Counted from the stretch's first letter, positions 1-12,904 are shown. The stretch: 48,504 bases of DNA from Cypionkella sp. (GCF_030652235.1 NZ_JAUSBA010000074.1:1-48504), one strand, 5' to 3'. Notes: generated by a model from the letters alone, not told the origin. Translations and numbers: made by a program.

Positions 1-1
1 C

Positions 2-127
2 GCCATCAGCGTATTCAACACCTACGAAGAAATCGTCGACGCCTGCTGCAAGGCTTGGAACTTCTTCGCAAACGACCCAGTGGCCATCGCTTCCATAACC
101 TCACGTACTTGGGCACAAGTCAGTTGA
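2..127 (+). pseudogene. IS630-family transposase, C-terminal end (5' part outside the window)
   Basis: An open frame enters from the window edge and ends at TGA 125-127. Its roughly 41 residues (AISVFNTYEEIVDACCKAWN, then a stretch ending RTWAQVS) have the pattern of the C-terminal tail of IS630-type DDE transposases, where a YxxIVDxCCxAWN block precedes a final I-x-S-x-x-x-R-x-WA segment. Only the tail is visible, so I cannot tell whether the element is intact upstream. It differs from the IS630 remnant at the other end of the window, so the two are not copies of one element. No clear terminal inverted repeat is visible in the 70 bases that follow. Confidence 0.7.
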
Positions 128-201
128 AAGGGCCATTGGTAATAGGCCCCCAAGTTGCTCTTTTTCAAATACGCCCGCCGGAGGCTTCAACGGTGCAAAC
201 G

Positions 202-552
202 TTAATACAACTGCCAGTCATCTTCACTCGCCGCCGACCCCATCGCGATCCAGTCGGCGCGGACACGGGCGATGCGGGTGTCGCCCCAGGTGCGGAACAC
301 CAGATGAAAGCCGGTCTCGGTGATATTCTCGGCGGTGATATCGGCGCGCGAGGTGTGTTTGTGGTCAATGTCCCACATCGAGATCGAGGCCATCACGGTG
401 GGGACCTCGGTGAAAGCTTCCTTAAACGTCACCACATGGCGGCTTTCGCGCGCGCCCTGCCCTGTCCACATCACACCGCCATCGGCAAAGTCTGAGAACA
501 GCACGCGATTGCCCTGCTGAATGCCAATGGTGTTGGAGGTGATGCGTTTCAT
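202..552 (-). CDS. H-type lectin domain protein
   Basis: This 116-residue protein has no signal peptide or membrane segment. From about residue 25 onwards it matches the H-type lectin fold: a GxVMWTGxGxRE start, an F-x-EVPTVMASISMWDID central strand, then a D-ITAENITETGFHLVFRTWGDTRIARVRADWIAIG-like ending. Family members bind carbohydrate or serve as small beta-sandwich modules; no ligand can be assigned here. It lies downstream of the atpHAGDC terminator on the same strand, about 215 bases after atpC, so it probably has its own promoter. The name is secure at domain level and the function is unknown. Confidence 0.8.
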   Translation of the reverse strand: MKRITSNTIGIQQGNRVLFSDFADGGVMWTGQGARESRHVVTFKEAFTEVPTVMASISMWDIDHKHTSRADITAENITETGFHLVFRTWGDTRIARVRADWIAMGSAASEDDWQLY

Positions 553-703
553 GTCAATCGTTGCCTGTCACTGTGTAGTATCAATCATTTCTGGCGAAAA
601 AAGGTCAAGGGGCCATCAGGGCGAGAGTCGCATCAAAAAAACCATCCGGGTTTTGCGTGTGTGCGGCAAGGCGTTGCGCAGATGAGACCGTAAAGCAGCC
701 CCA

Positions 704-730
704 AAGAAAAGGCCCCGACAAAGCGGGGCC
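704..730 (-). terminator. Rho-independent terminator of the atp operon
   Basis: Read on the minus strand, a stem GGCCCCG / CGGGGCC with a 6-base loop (arms 724-730 and 711-717) is followed by TTTTCTTT. It lies 37 bases after the atpC stop, where the operon should end. Confidence 0.85.
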
Positions 731-766
731 CTATCGAAAGATGTGGCAATACAGCTGTGCGCGGGC

Positions 767-1159
767 TTAGAAGCCAGCGGCAGCGCGCATCGCGACCAGA
801 TCGGCCATCGCCTTGTCGGCGGCGTCTTTGTCAACCGCAACCGCGGTGGCCTCAGAGGCATCAGCGATCAGTTGATCCATCAGAACGGCGTTCAACTCTT
901 CCAGCGGCACCGCACGTTCGGCCAGAACCGAAACGCTGGTGGCGCTGATTTCGGCGAAACCGCCGGTGACGACGAAGGATTTAGAACCTTCGGCCGACAC
1001 GACTTTCAACACGCCGGGGCGCAGGGTGGTGATGGTGGGGGCATGCCCCTCCATCGCCGTCAGGTCGCCATCGGCGCCCGGGATTTGCACCTCGGTGGCC
1101 ACCACGGACGCCAAGCGGCGTTCGGGCGACACGAGATCAAATTGCAGCGTTCCAGCCAT
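767..1159 (-). CDS. atpC: F1Fo ATP synthase subunit epsilon
   Basis: This 130-residue protein has the N-terminal beta-sandwich of the family (LQFDLVSPERRLAS, then GADGDLTAMEGHAPTITTLRPGVL). A helical C-terminal part carries AAxKAMADLVAMRAA. In the F1 head it sits on the central stalk with gamma and can restrain ATP hydrolysis. It is the last gene of atpHAGDC, 9 bases after atpD, and is followed by a terminator. Length and start are normal for alphaproteobacteria. Confidence 0.97.
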   Translation of the reverse strand: MAGTLQFDLVSPERRLASVVATEVQIPGADGDLTAMEGHAPTITTLRPGVLKVVSAEGSKSFVVTGGFAEISATSVSVLAERAVPLEELNAVLMDQLIADASEATAVAVDKDAADKAMADLVAMRAAAGF

Positions 1160-1168
1160 GATGCCCCC

Positions 1169-3495
<2,327 letters not shown>

Positions 3496-3512
3496 TGTCT
3501 ATCCCCCGGCGC

Positions 3513-5051
3513 TTAGGCGAAGTCTTTGGCGAATGCCGCGATCTCAGCTTTGATGGCTTTCTCCAGATCGCCCGCAACTTTGCGGTCGTTCACGGTGATA
3601 TCATCCAGCAAAGCTTTGCCAGCGCCGCGCAGATGCTTCAGAAGGCCCGCTTCAAAACGGCCGATGTCTTTCACAGCCACTTTGTCCAAAGCGCCCGAAG
3701 TACCTGCATAGATCACGCAGACAATCTCGGCGTTGGTCATTGGCGCGTACTGCGCTTGCTTCATCAGCTCGGTCAGACGCGCGCCGCGGTTCAGCAGTTG
3801 CTGGGTCGAGGCGTCAAGGTCGGAGCCGAACTGCGCGAAGGCAGCCATTTCGCGGTACTGCGCCAGTTCCAGTTTGACCTTACCAGCCACCGATTTCATC
3901 GCGTTGGTTTGGGCAGACGAGCCCACACGCGACACCGACAGACCGGTGTTCACAGCCGGGCGGATGCCTTGGTAGAACAGTTCGGTCTCAAGGAAGATCT
4001 GGCCATCGGTGATCGAGATCACGTTGGTCGGAATAAAGGCTGAGACGTCGCCGCCTTGGGTTTCAATGATCGGCAGAGCGGTCAAGGAGCCCGAACCAAA
4101 ATCTTCGTTCAGCTTCGACGAACGCTCCAGCAAACGGCTGTGCAGGTAGAACACGTCGCCCGGATAGGCTTCGCGGCCCGGCGGGCGGCGCAGCAGCAGC
4201 GACATTTGACGGTAAGCCACGGCTTGCTTGGAAAGGTCATCATAGATGATCAAAGCATGACGGCCATTGTCGCGGAAGAATTCTGCCATCGAGGTCGCGG
4301 CATAGGGGGCCAAGAACTGCATCGGTGCCGGGTCGGACGCGGTCGCAGCCACCACGATGGTGTATTTGATCGCGCCGGTTTCTTCCAGCTTCTTCACCAA
4401 CTGTGCCACGGTCGAACGCTTTTGACCGATAGCGACATAGATGCAGTAGAGCTTTTTATATTCGTCGTCGCCAGCAGCCTCGTTATAGGACTTCTGGTTC
4501 AGAATGGTGTCCAAAGCCACGGCGGTTTTGCCGGTCTGACGGTCACCGATGATCAGTTCGCGCTGGCCACGGCCAACCGGGATCATCGCGTCCACGGCCT
4601 TCAGGCCGGTTGCCATCGGCTCGTGCACCGATTTGCGCGGGATGATGCCGGGGGCCTTCACGTCGGCCTGACGACGCTCGGTCGAGGCGATCGGGCCTTT
4701 GCCGTCGATCGGGTTGCCAAGGCCGTCAACGACGCGGCCCAGCAGGCCATTGCCAACCGGCACGTCCACGATGGACTTGGTGCGCTTGACGGTGTCGCCT
4801 TCTTTGATGTCTTGGTCGGACCCGAAGATAACGATACCGACGTTGTCGACTTCAAGGTTCAGCGCCATGCCGCGGATGCCGCCGGGGAATTCCACCATCT
4901 CACCGGCTTGGACATTGTCCAGCCCGTGCACACGGGCAATGCCGTCGCCAACGCTGAGAACGCGGCCAACTTCGGCCACCTCTGCATCTTTGCCAAAGTT
5001 CTTGATCTGGTCCTTAAGGATCGCAGAGATCTCAGCAGCCTGAATTCCCAT
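3513..5051 (-). CDS. atpA: F1Fo ATP synthase subunit alpha
   Basis: This 512-residue protein is the non-catalytic nucleotide-binding F1 subunit. The Walker A loop GDRQTGKT is near residue 170. The [12 protein letters not shown] segment, [16 protein letters not shown] and the [10 protein letters not shown] signature follow in order. I use the ATG at 5051, which overlaps the atpH stop in the sequence TGATG and gives the normal N-terminus [23 protein letters not shown] one codon upstream is possible but unnecessary. The one-base overlap suggests translational coupling to atpH. Confidence 0.99.
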   Translation of the reverse strand: MGIQAAEISAILKDQIKNFGKDAEVAEVGRVLSVGDGIARVHGLDNVQAGEMVEFPGGIRGMALNLEVDNVGIVIFGSDQDIKEGDTVKRTKSIVDVPVGNGLLGRVVDGLGNPIDGKGPIASTERRQADVKAPGIIPRKSVHEPMATGLKAVDAMIPVGRGQRELIIGDRQTGKTAVALDTILNQKSYNEAAGDDEYKKLYCIYVAIGQKRSTVAQLVKKLEETGAIKYTIVVAATASDPAPMQFLAPYAATSMAEFFRDNGRHALIIYDDLSKQAVAYRQMSLLLRRPPGREAYPGDVFYLHSRLLERSSKLNEDFGSGSLTALPIIETQGGDVSAFIPTNVISITDGQIFLETELFYQGIRPAVNTGLSVSRVGSSAQTNAMKSVAGKVKLELAQYREMAAFAQFGSDLDASTQQLLNRGARLTELMKQAQYAPMTNAEIVCVIYAGTSGALDKVAVKDIGRFEAGLLKHLRGAGKALLDDITVNDRKVAGDLEKAIKAEIAAFAKDFA

Positions 5052-5611
5052 CACCCAACCTCTTTCATTACATTCTGAAGCGCCGCGAGCTTTGCCTTGA
5101 CCGAGGTGTCGATCATGGTCGAGCCGAGCTTGACGATTAGTCCGCCGATGAGGCTTTCATCAACGGTGGTTTTAAGTTTGACATCTTTGCCGATTTTGGC
5201 TTTCAGGCTGGCCGCCAACTTCGCGGCCTGATCTGCCGAAAGCGCTGTCGCCGAGGTGACTTCCGCGGTCACTTCGCCTTTTTCAGCGGCGATGCGGGCG
5301 GTCAAATCGCTGACCAGTTGCGGCAGCACGAACAAGCGGCGGTTCGATGCCATCAAAGCGATGGTGTTGGCCATCACCGTGGAAAGCCCCATTTTGGCTG
5401 CAATCGCCGCCATAGCATTGGCTTGATCTTCGCGTGCCACAACCGGCGAGGCGATCATGCTGGCAAGCTCGGGGCTGGCAGCCAAGGCCGCTCCCAAAGC
5501 ATCTGTATCGGCCTCAAGCGTTTTAAGACCGTTTTCTTCTTTCGCAATCTCAAACAAAGCCTGCGCGTAGCGCGATGCAATGCTCAAGGAGATTGAAGCT
5601 GGTTCGGACAC
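5051..5611 (-). CDS. atpH: F1Fo ATP synthase subunit delta
   Basis: This 186-residue protein is the peripheral-stalk subunit that joins the top of F1 to subunit b. The N-terminal helical domain contains [17 protein letters not shown]. The C-terminal part carries the family signature [20 protein letters not shown] near residues 150-170. It is the first gene of the operon. The Fo genes (atpB, atpE, atpF) are absent, as expected where F1 and Fo are in separate operons in this group. Confidence 0.97.
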   Translation of the reverse strand: MSEPASISLSIASRYAQALFEIAKEENGLKTLEADTDALGAALAASPELASMIASPVVAREDQANAMAAIAAKMGLSTVMANTIALMASNRRLFVLPQLVSDLTARIAAEKGEVTAEVTSATALSADQAAKLAASLKAKIGKDVKLKTTVDESLIGGLIVKLGSTMIDTSVKAKLAALQNVMKEVG

Positions 5612-6050
5612 GTCAACCCTTCCGCTGTTAGGCCCCTTGCGATGACCGCATCCGGGTTACAACCCATTTCCGGCGCATACTTGGGGCATGCGTCTTCTCG
5701 ATTTCGGGCGTCTCTAGCAGACGATTGGCCGTCCCGCAACGGGGAAGGACACTCAATATCCGCGTGCGCGCGTGCGACATAAACGCCGATGGTTTTTCGT
5801 CGCAGGCTGGGGTGTTGGGCTTGCCGCGTTCTCACAGGCTTCAACTTTGCGGCATTGCTTTGTTAATCAAGGCGAAACAATGCGTTTGTGCGGGGTTGGA
5901 ACGCAAGCTGCTGCAAAGACGTCATATATTCGTAACAGGCGCAGTTGCACAAAGGGGCGCAGCCGTGAGGTCTTCAAAGCGCTGTAAGACCTTGGTCGTA
6001 AATCAGTGATTCTCAGAGTCAGCGATTGCGCCAGAAGCGCGCCCAGCCTG
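5612..6050. other. 439-base intergenic region upstream of the atp operon
   Basis: No convincing gene is visible. The short frames on both strands have unusual composition and no recognisable motif. The stretch presumably holds the atp promoter. One weak sigma70-like candidate on the minus strand is TTGTGC (5947-5952) with an 18-base spacer to TATATG (5923-5928), about 310 bases before atpH. This placement is a guess by eye. Confidence 0.4.
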
Positions 6051-6797
6051 TCAGCCGCGCAGCGTCGGCACCGCGGCCCCGACCCCTTCCAGCACCCGCA
6101 GCGGCTTGCGCACCGCAGCCCCCAAGCCGCCGCGCGTCGGGGCGTAGACTTGTTTCGATGCTTCCACCATCAACACCCCACCCGCCAGCCACGGTAGCCT
6201 ACGGCCAAAACCCTCCCAGAAATTTGAGGTGCCCAGCCAGAAACGACTTTCTGACGGCGGCGCGAACAATGAGGTCATGCTGCGTTCTGGGGTGAAGCCA
6301 TGAGCTTTCAGTTGCGCCTCTAGCTGGCGTCCGGAATAGGGGCGGCCAAAGCCGAACGGCGTGCCGTCGCGGCGCGCCCACAGGCCCGCGCGGTTTGGCA
6401 CCACGAACAAAGCCCGGCCACCGGGGCCAAGCACGCGGTGGGCTTGCTCCAACACGGCGGTGGGATTGTCCGAGGTCTCCAGCCCGTGCATCAGCACCAA
6501 ACGGTCGACATGCCCGGTCGGCAGCGGCCACAGGGTTTCTTCACACAACACCGAGACATTCGCCATCCCCGCGGGCCAAGGCATCACGCCTTGCGGGCCG
6601 GGCATCAAGCCAATCACCCGGCGCGCATCGGCCAGATAGGGCCGCAGCAAGGGCACGGCAAAACCGAACCCCGCCACGGTCTGCCCGCCAAGCGGCGGCC
6701 ACAGGCTGACCACCTGATCACGGATCGCCCGCTGCGCCACCCGGCCCAACTGAGTGCGATAGTAGAAATTGCGCAGATCGAGCACATCAAGATGCAT
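6051..6797 (-). CDS. SAM-dependent methyltransferase, class I type (substrate unknown)
   Basis: This protein of about 248 residues begins [20 protein letters not shown] Rossmann-like region has [19 protein letters not shown] (degenerate motif I) and [14 protein letters not shown]. It then has the Methyltransf_11 pattern [53 protein letters not shown]. Motif I is looser than the usual GxGxG. The ATG at 6797 is preferred to one 12 codons upstream because it begins the conserved block. The gene is divergent from gloB. The family (methylase beside hydroxyacylglutathione hydrolase) is frequent in Rhodobacteraceae, but no substrate can be named. Confidence 0.8.
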   Translation of the reverse strand: MHLDVLDLRNFYYRTQLGRVAQRAIRDQVVSLWPPLGGQTVAGFGFAVPLLRPYLADARRVIGLMPGPQGVMPWPAGMANVSVLCEETLWPLPTGHVDRLVLMHGLETSDNPTAVLEQAHRVLGPGGRALFVVPNRAGLWARRDGTPFGFGRPYSGRQLEAQLKAHGFTPERSMTSLFAPPSESRFWLGTSNFWEGFGRRLPWLAGGVLMVEASKQVYAPTRGGLGAAVRKPLRVLEGVGAAVPTLRG

Positions 6798-7022
6798 GGC
6801 GTCGGGGCTTCCTTGGCAGTACAATCGCGACAATCATAGCCGGATGCGCCCGTATGGCTATGGCCGAAACCCATCCCCCGCCGATTAAGCAGACCGCTTG
6901 CGGCAAGGCCACGGAATTTCTCAAATTCCGATTGGGTTTCGGCCCGATTTTGCGGCAAAACGAATTGCACCTGCTCGGCGCGCACGGCATTCTGGCTGCA
7001 AACCTTGAAAGGCCACCTCCGC

Positions 7023-7790
7023 ATGCCCCTAGAGCTTGTCACCATTCCCTGCCTGAAAGACAATTACGCCTATCTGCTGCATGATGCGGCTTCGGGGGAG
7101 ACGACGCTGATCGACGCCCCCGAGTCAGGCCCGATCTTCGCCGCGTTAAAAGCGCGTGGCTGGCATCTCGATCAAATCCTGCTGACGCATCACCACTGGG
7201 ACCATATCGACGGCGTGGGGGCGATTGTCGAAGCCACCTCGGCCACCATCTTAGGCTCTGCCGCCGACGCCCACCGCCTGCCGCCTTTAAGCCGCGCATT
7301 GGTCGAAGCCGATCAGGTGAAAATCGGCACCGAGATCGGCTATGTCATTGATGTGCCGGGCCATACCATCGGCCATATCGCGTTTTACTTCCCGGTTTCC
7401 GGGCTTTGCTTCACCGCCGACAGCCTGATGGCCGCAGGCTGTGGCCGCTTGCTTGAAGGCACGCCGCAGCAGATGTTCGAAAGCCTTGCCAAGCTGCAAC
7501 AACTGCCGCCCAGCACGCTGATCTGCTCGGGCCACGAATACACCGCCGCCAATCTGGCCTTTGCCGCGACGATCGACCCCGAAAACTCCGCTCTGAAAGC
7601 CCGCATCCGTGCGGTGACGCGCGCGCGTAGCGGCGGCCATCCCACGGTGCCAGTGACCTTGTCAGAAGAATTGGCGACCAACCCTTTTCTGCGCGCCCAA
7701 GACCCCTATATCAGACAACATCTGGGTATGGCCGATGCAACCGATGCCCAAGTCTTCACCGCAATCCGCGCCCTAAAGGACAAATTCTGA
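7023..7790 (+). CDS. gloB: Hydroxyacylglutathione hydrolase (glyoxalase II)
   Basis: This 255-residue metallo-beta-lactamase-fold enzyme hydrolyses S-lactoylglutathione to lactate and glutathione, the second step of methylglyoxal detoxification. The metal motif THHHWDHIDG is near residues 55-64. PGHTIGHIAFY, the bridging-Asp segment CFTADSLMAAGCGRLLEGT and SGHEYT follow. The C-terminal glutathione-binding domain ends with NPFLRA and a helical tail. The start at 7023 (MPLELVTIPCLKDNYAYLL) is preferred to an ATG six codons earlier because it starts the conserved domain and has AAAGG upstream. Confidence 0.95.
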   Translation: MPLELVTIPCLKDNYAYLLHDAASGETTLIDAPESGPIFAALKARGWHLDQILLTHHHWDHIDGVGAIVEATSATILGSAADAHRLPPLSRALVEADQVKIGTEIGYVIDVPGHTIGHIAFYFPVSGLCFTADSLMAAGCGRLLEGTPQQMFESLAKLQQLPPSTLICSGHEYTAANLAFAATIDPENSALKARIRAVTRARSGGHPTVPVTLSEELATNPFLRAQDPYIRQHLGMADATDAQVFTAIRALKDKF

Positions 7791-7960
7791 GTCCATTCTG
7801 CACCGCGCCCATCACAAATTGCATCACTGCCGACAATTTACGAAATCTTGCTGAAATAGGGCTTGAAGATCGCAGAATAAAACCGATCCTTTACCTTATG
7901 AGGCCATGGTTGGATTAGGGCCACCCGCCCGTCCGACCCGCAGGACAGGAGCACGACCAA

Positions 7961-10282
7961 GTGCCATCATTTTCGACGACCCTCGAACAAGCCATCCATG
8001 GCGCTTTGGCGCTTGCCAATGCCCGCCGCCATGAACTTGCCACCTTGGAGCATCTTTTGCTCTCCTTGATCGATGAGCCTGACGCTGCGCGCGTCATGAA
8101 GGCTTGTTCGGTCAACCTCGTTGATCTGCGCAAGACCCTGAACGACTTCATCGACGACGATCTGTCGACTTTGGTCACCGACGTTGAAGGGTCTGAAGCC
8201 GTGCCGACCGCCGCGTTCCAGCGTGTCATTCAGCGCGCAGCAATCCATGTGCAATCGTCAGGCCGCACCGAAGTCACCGGCGCCAATGTTCTGGTCGCAA
8301 TCTTTGCCGAACGCGAATCCAACGCCGCCTATTTCCTGCAAGAACAGGATATGACTCGCTATGATGCGGTGAATTTCATCGCCCATGGCGTCGCCAAAGA
8401 CCCGTCTTATGGCGAGGCGCGCCCAGTCACGGGGGCGGAAGAACACCACCATGAAACCCCGAAAGCCGAGGCGGGTGAGGCCAAGGAATCTGCGCTGTCG
8501 AAATACTGCGTTGATCTGAACGTCAAGGCGATGAAGGGCGATGTCGATCCGCTGATCGGCCGCGAAGCCGAGGTGGAACGCGCCATCCAAGTTTTGTGCC
8601 GCCGCCGCAAGAACAACCCGCTGCTGGTCGGTGATCCGGGCGTCGGCAAAACCGCGATTGCTGAAGGTTTGGCGAAGAAAATCGTGGATAAACAGACGCC
8701 TGAGATTTTGGCGCATGCCACAATCTACTCACTGGACATGGGCGCGCTGCTGGCAGGCACCCGCTATCGCGGTGACTTTGAAGAACGCCTGAAAGCGGTC
8801 GTCAAAGAGATGGAAGATCACCCCGACGCAATTCTGTTCATCGACGAAATCCATACCGTGATCGGCGCGGGGGCGACGTCGGGCGGCGCGATGGATGCCT
8901 CTAACCTGCTGAAACCCGCGCTTGCGGGCGGCAAATTGCGCTGTATGGGCTCGACCACTTACAAAGAATTCCGTCAACATTTTGAGAAAGACCGTGCGCT
9001 TGCCCGGCGCTTTCAGAAGATCGACGTGAATGAGCCTTCTGTGCCCGATACCATCAAGATCCTGATGGGTCTAAAGCCGCATTTTGAACAGCATCACGAC
9101 CTGCGCTACACCAATGACGCGATCAAATCGGCGGTGGAACTCGCGGCGCGCTACATCCACGACCGTAAACTGCCGGATTCTGCGATTGACGTGATCGACG
9201 AAGCAGGCGCTGCCCAGCATCTGCTGGCGGATTCGAAGAAGCGCAAAAGCCTGGGCGTGAAAGAGATTGAGGCTGTGGTTGCCAAAATCGCCCGCATCCC
9301 GGCGAAAACCGTCTCAAAGGACGATGCCGAAACCCTGCGCGATCTGGAGAAAACCCTGAAACGGGTGGTGTTCGGGCAGGATAAAGCGGTGGAATCACTG
9401 TGCTCGGCGATCAAACTTGCCCGTGCGGGCCTGCGCGAGCCGGAAAAACCCATCGGCAACTACCTGTTCGCAGGGCCGACGGGCGTGGGTAAAACCGAGG
9501 TCGCCAAACAATTGGCCTCGTCCCTGGGCGTCAAACTGCTGCGGTTCGACATGTCAGAATACATGGAGAAACATGCGGTGAGCCGTCTGATCGGCGCGCC
9601 TCCGGGCTATGTCGGCTTTGATCAGGGCGGGATGCTGACCGATGGCGTCGATCAAGACCCGCATTGCGTGCTGTTGCTCGACGAGATGGAAAAAGCGCAC
9701 CCGGATGTCTACAACATCCTGTTGCAGGTGATGGATCACGGCAAGCTGACCGACCATAACGGCCGGACAGTGGATTTCCGCAACGTGATCCTGATCATGA
9801 CCTCGAACGCGGGTGCTATGGAGCAGTCGAAAGAGGCGATCGGCTTTGGCCGGGCTGCCCGCACGGGTGAGGACACCGCCGCGATCGAGCGGATGTTCAC
9901 CCCTGAATTCCGCAACCGTCTGGATGCGGTGATCAGCTTTGCTCGTTTGGGCAAAGAGGTGATCATGGAAGTGGTGACCAAATTTGTGCTGCAACTTGAA
10001 GCGCAACTGCTGGACCGCAACGTTCATATTGACCTTACACCCGAAGCCGCCGCTTGGCTGGGTGACAAGGGCTATGATGACAAAATGGGTGCAAGGCCGC
10101 TTGGTCGGGTGATCCAAGAATACATCAAAAAGCCGTTGGCCGAGGAGTTGTTGTTCGGCAAGCTGACCAAAGGCGGTCTGGTGCATGTTGGTGTCAAAGA
10201 CGGCGAACTGGCTTTGACCTTTGAAGAACCGCAAAAGGCGCGGCTGACCGGCCAAAAGCCGCCGCTGCTTACGGCGGAATGA
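7961..10282 (+). CDS. clpA: ATP-dependent Clp protease ATP-binding subunit ClpA
   Basis: This 773-residue AAA+ unfoldase feeds proteins to ClpP. It has an N-terminal Clp repeat domain (residues 1-145), AAA1 with Walker A GDPGVGKT near 224 and Walker [10 protein letters not shown], and AAA2 with Walker A GPTGVGKT near 505 and [13 protein letters not shown]. The AIGFGR loop near 626 is the ClpP-docking IGF/L-type tripeptide, and there is no ClpB-type middle domain, so this is ClpA. It starts with GTG at 7961, after AGGACAGGAG, giving the normal [11 protein letters not shown]. No clpS adaptor gene lies next to it here. Its stop overlaps the next gene by four bases. Confidence 0.97.
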   Translation: MPSFSTTLEQAIHGALALANARRHELATLEHLLLSLIDEPDAARVMKACSVNLVDLRKTLNDFIDDDLSTLVTDVEGSEAVPTAAFQRVIQRAAIHVQSSGRTEVTGANVLVAIFAERESNAAYFLQEQDMTRYDAVNFIAHGVAKDPSYGEARPVTGAEEHHHETPKAEAGEAKESALSKYCVDLNVKAMKGDVDPLIGREAEVERAIQVLCRRRKNNPLLVGDPGVGKTAIAEGLAKKIVDKQTPEILAHATIYSLDMGALLAGTRYRGDFEERLKAVVKEMEDHPDAILFIDEIHTVIGAGATSGGAMDASNLLKPALAGGKLRCMGSTTYKEFRQHFEKDRALARRFQKIDVNEPSVPDTIKILMGLKPHFEQHHDLRYTNDAIKSAVELAARYIHDRKLPDSAIDVIDEAGAAQHLLADSKKRKSLGVKEIEAVVAKIARIPAKTVSKDDAETLRDLEKTLKRVVFGQDKAVESLCSAIKLARAGLREPEKPIGNYLFAGPTGVGKTEVAKQLASSLGVKLLRFDMSEYMEKHAVSRLIGAPPGYVGFDQGGMLTDGVDQDPHCVLLLDEMEKAHPDVYNILLQVMDHGKLTDHNGRTVDFRNVILIMTSNAGAMEQSKEAIGFGRAARTGEDTAAIERMFTPEFRNRLDAVISFARLGKEVIMEVVTKFVLQLEAQLLDRNVHIDLTPEAAAWLGDKGYDDKMGARPLGRVIQEYIKKPLAEELLFGKLTKGGLVHVGVKDGELALTFEEPQKARLTGQKPPLLTAE

Positions 10283-11214
10283 TCAAGGCTTTAACCCTTT
10301 CAATGGCCCTCGCCTTCCCGGCGGGGGCCTTTGAACTGGCGTTCCCTGCGGATTGTCGCCTGGGGGATACCTGTTACATCCAACAATATGTCGATCACGA
10401 CCCCGGCCCAAGCGCACAAGATTTCACCTGTGGGCCGCTGTCGTATGAAGGCCATGACGGCACCGACATCGCCCTGCCCTCGCGTGCGGCGATGTTTGCG
10501 GGCGTGAATGTGCTGGCAGCGGGTGCTGGCACGGTGAAAGGTCTGCGCGACGGTATCGCCGATTTCGCGCCAGTGGTGGCCGATAAAGAATGTGGCAACG
10601 GCGTTCTGGTTGATCATGGTGGTGGCTGGGAAACTCAATATTGCCATATGAAACAAGGCTCTGTGCGGGTGCAGGTGGGCGATGCAGTTGTGCCCGGTTC
10701 GGTGCTGGGCCAGATCGGTCAATCCGGTATGGCCGAATTTCCGCATCTGCACCTGTCGGTGCGCCACAATGGCGCCGAGCTTGACCCATTTGCACCGGAC
10801 AGCCTGACCAGTTGCGGCGCACCCGGCCCCGGTCTGTGGGGCGAGCCCTTGGCCTATCAACCCGGCGGCTTGCTTAGCCTTGGCATCAGCGCGGCCATTC
10901 CCGACTATCCGGCGGTTAAAGCGGGCCTCGCCAGCCCCGATCTGCCAAAAGACGCGCCCGCTTTGGTGGTCTGGGCGTTTCTGTTTGGCGCACAGGCGGG
11001 TGATGCGATTTTGTTCAGGCTGACCGGGCCTGATGACGATGTTCTGACCGAGCGTACGGTGCTTGAAAAAACCCAAGCGCAGGCATTTCGCGCGGTTGGG
11101 CGGAAGTTGAAAACCGCCGAATGGCCTGCGGGGCGCTATCAGGGCGAGGCTATTTTGCAGCGCCGCGGAGTGGAATTGGGGCGTGAGCAGGTTGAAATTA
11201 CGGTCGGCCAGTAG
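10279..11214 (+). CDS. Secreted M23-family (LytM-type) peptidase
   Basis: This 311-residue protein starts with a signal peptide ([19 protein letters not shown]). It has an M23 metallopeptidase domain with zinc ligands in GHDGTD (His59, Asp63), the sequence NGVLVDHGGGWETQYCHM, and the second motif FPHLHLSV. Both metal-binding motifs are intact, so peptidoglycan endopeptidase activity in the periplasm is plausible. The C-terminal 120 residues form an extra domain without a recognised name. The start ATG overlaps the clpA stop in ATGA, implying translational coupling, which is an odd pairing for an exported enzyme. Confidence 0.88.
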   Translation: MIKALTLSMALAFPAGAFELAFPADCRLGDTCYIQQYVDHDPGPSAQDFTCGPLSYEGHDGTDIALPSRAAMFAGVNVLAAGAGTVKGLRDGIADFAPVVADKECGNGVLVDHGGGWETQYCHMKQGSVRVQVGDAVVPGSVLGQIGQSGMAEFPHLHLSVRHNGAELDPFAPDSLTSCGAPGPGLWGEPLAYQPGGLLSLGISAAIPDYPAVKAGLASPDLPKDAPALVVWAFLFGAQAGDAILFRLTGPDDDVLTERTVLEKTQAQAFRAVGRKLKTAEWPAGRYQGEAILQRRGVELGREQVEITVGQ

Positions 11215-11287
11215 TTAATCAAGGATGAACGGCCACAGCTTAACCCCCTGATTTTACGTAACCTCGGCCTATGTCCACGCGTGGGCA

Positions 11288-12901
11288 CTACCTTTCGGTC
11301 AGCTTCAACTCAATGCGCCGGTTCTGCGCGCGGGCCTGCGCAGACTCCCCCGCAGCCACCGGCTGATACTCGCCAAACCCGGTCGCGGCCAATCTCTGCG
11401 GCGGGAAGCCCAGATTGTCTTGCATGAACCGCACCACCGACAAAGCCCGGGCTTGGGAAAGCTGCCAGTTATCCTTGAACTCGCCCGCGCCCGACAATTG
11501 CACATCATCGGTGTGGCCATCGACCCGGATGATCCAATCAATGCCGGGTGGAATCTTCCCCGCCACCTCATCCAGGATCTTCACCACATCGGCAATCTGA
11601 GCCTGTCCTTCGGGTGCCAGATCGGCCGAGCCGGGGTTGAACAAAACCTCGGACGAGAACACGAACCTATCGCCCACCACCCGTACACCCTCGCGCCCCA
11701 CCAGAAGCTGCGACAGTTGGCCAAAGAATTCGCTGCGGAACTTGGCCAGATCGGCATTCTCGGCTTCCAGCCGCACCCGCTCTGCCGCTTCCATTTCGGC
11801 GCGCTTTTTCTGCTCCGAAGCGATCTGCGCGAGGGCGGCGTTCAACTGGCTGCCCAAAGCCTCAATCTGCACTTTGTTGGTGGAATCTTTCGCAGCTGAG
11901 GCATCGAGCAGGCCCTGCAATTCGCCCAACTGCACCCGCAGGGCGGCGATCTGCTGGTTGAGCACCTCGGTCTTGCGGGCGGACTCAAGGGATTTGGCTT
12001 GCTCGGCCGTCAGGGCTTGCTGCGCCACGGCAAGCAGGGTGGCGTTTTTATCGCCTGAGGTTGCGGCTTGCGCGGCTTTGGTATTTGCCGCGGCGAGCAA
12101 AGTCAGAGTGTCTTCGGCCTTTTTGCGTTGATCTTCCAGCGCCAAGGTCATCGCGGTCAGTTCGGCATCCGCATTTTTCAACTTGTCGCGCAGCGCGGCG
12201 AGCGCTGCGGCATCAACCAGCCGCGTGGCCTCGGCCTCGGTGATTCTGGTCTGGGCAGCTTTGAGGTCGGCGGCGCGGGTCTCGCCCTTTGCTTTCAGAT
12301 CGGCCACCAAGGTTTCCAGCGCCTCACGACGGGCGGCGGCAAGGCGGGCGGCCTCGGCGCTGGCGTCAATCTCGGTGCGGGCTTTGGCGAGGGCGAGGTC
12401 GAGGGCCTGTTTCTCGGTTAGAAGTTTCGCGCCTTTGGCTTCAAGAGCGCTGACTTGCGCGGTCAAGGCAGTGGCCTGCCCGCGCGCTGCGTCGCGTTCG
12501 GACAACAGGGAGGCGACTTGGGCTTCAAAGCTGGTGATGCGGGTTTGAGCGGCGGCGATTTCACCTTCTTTCGTGGCGATTTGCCCGGTGAGGGTGGCGA
12601 TGAGGGCGGATTGTCGCTCGCCCTTCGTCTGGGCCTCGGTCAGATCCGCGTTGAGTGTGCCGACTTGGCCTTGCAGATCGCTGACCTTTTGCCGTTCCAG
12701 CCCCAAGGCATCGGCGAGGCCTGCGATTTGCGCGGTGAGGCTGTCGAGTTCGGTCGATTGCGTGGTGATGGTGTCGCGCAGCACCGATTGCATCACGGTG
12801 AAGATGGTAAGGACGAACATCAGCACCATCAACAAGGTGGTGACGGCATCGACAAAGCCCGGCCAGATCATCGCGGAATCGCGTTTGCGGCGCAAAGCCA
12901 T
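11288..12901 (-). CDS. MotB/OmpA-like peptidoglycan-binding protein with long coiled coil
   Basis: This 537-residue protein has a short basic cytoplasmic start, then one membrane helix (about residues 12-38) with Asp18 in WPGFVDAVTTLLMVLMFVL. That is the position of the ion-binding Asp of MotB, ExbD and ZorB. About 350 residues of Ala/Gln/Glu-rich coiled coil follow, then an OmpA-type peptidoglycan-binding domain from about residue 400 (SEVLFNPGSADLAPEG, DGHTDD, NWQLSQARALSVVRFM, ATGFGEYQPV, NRRIELKL). It lies three bases after a MotA/ExbB-like gene, so the two should form one proton- or sodium-driven complex. No flagellar genes are nearby. Its biological role is unknown. Confidence 0.85.
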   Translation of the reverse strand: MALRRKRDSAMIWPGFVDAVTTLLMVLMFVLTIFTVMQSVLRDTITTQSTELDSLTAQIAGLADALGLERQKVSDLQGQVGTLNADLTEAQTKGERQSALIATLTGQIATKEGEIAAAQTRITSFEAQVASLLSERDAARGQATALTAQVSALEAKGAKLLTEKQALDLALAKARTEIDASAEAARLAAARREALETLVADLKAKGETRAADLKAAQTRITEAEATRLVDAAALAALRDKLKNADAELTAMTLALEDQRKKAEDTLTLLAAANTKAAQAATSGDKNATLLAVAQQALTAEQAKSLESARKTEVLNQQIAALRVQLGELQGLLDASAAKDSTNKVQIEALGSQLNAALAQIASEQKKRAEMEAAERVRLEAENADLAKFRSEFFGQLSQLLVGREGVRVVGDRFVFSSEVLFNPGSADLAPEGQAQIADVVKILDEVAGKIPPGIDWIIRVDGHTDDVQLSGAGEFKDNWQLSQARALSVVRFMQDNLGFPPQRLAATGFGEYQPVAAGESAQARAQNRRIELKLTER

Positions 12902-12904
12902 GGC

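Noticed and set aside
4056-5078. 340-codon plus-strand frame opposite atpA
   Set aside because: Antisense shadow of atpA with the same low-complexity composition and no ribosome site or motif.
5725-6009. 94-codon plus-strand frame before the atp operon
   Set aside because: No recognisable motif, poor composition and no ribosome site; overlapping frames on both strands are equally open.
11275-11284. Short palindrome CCACGCGTGG between convergent genes
   Set aside because: Only five base pairs per arm with no loop and no T-run, so neither a terminator nor a convincing operator.
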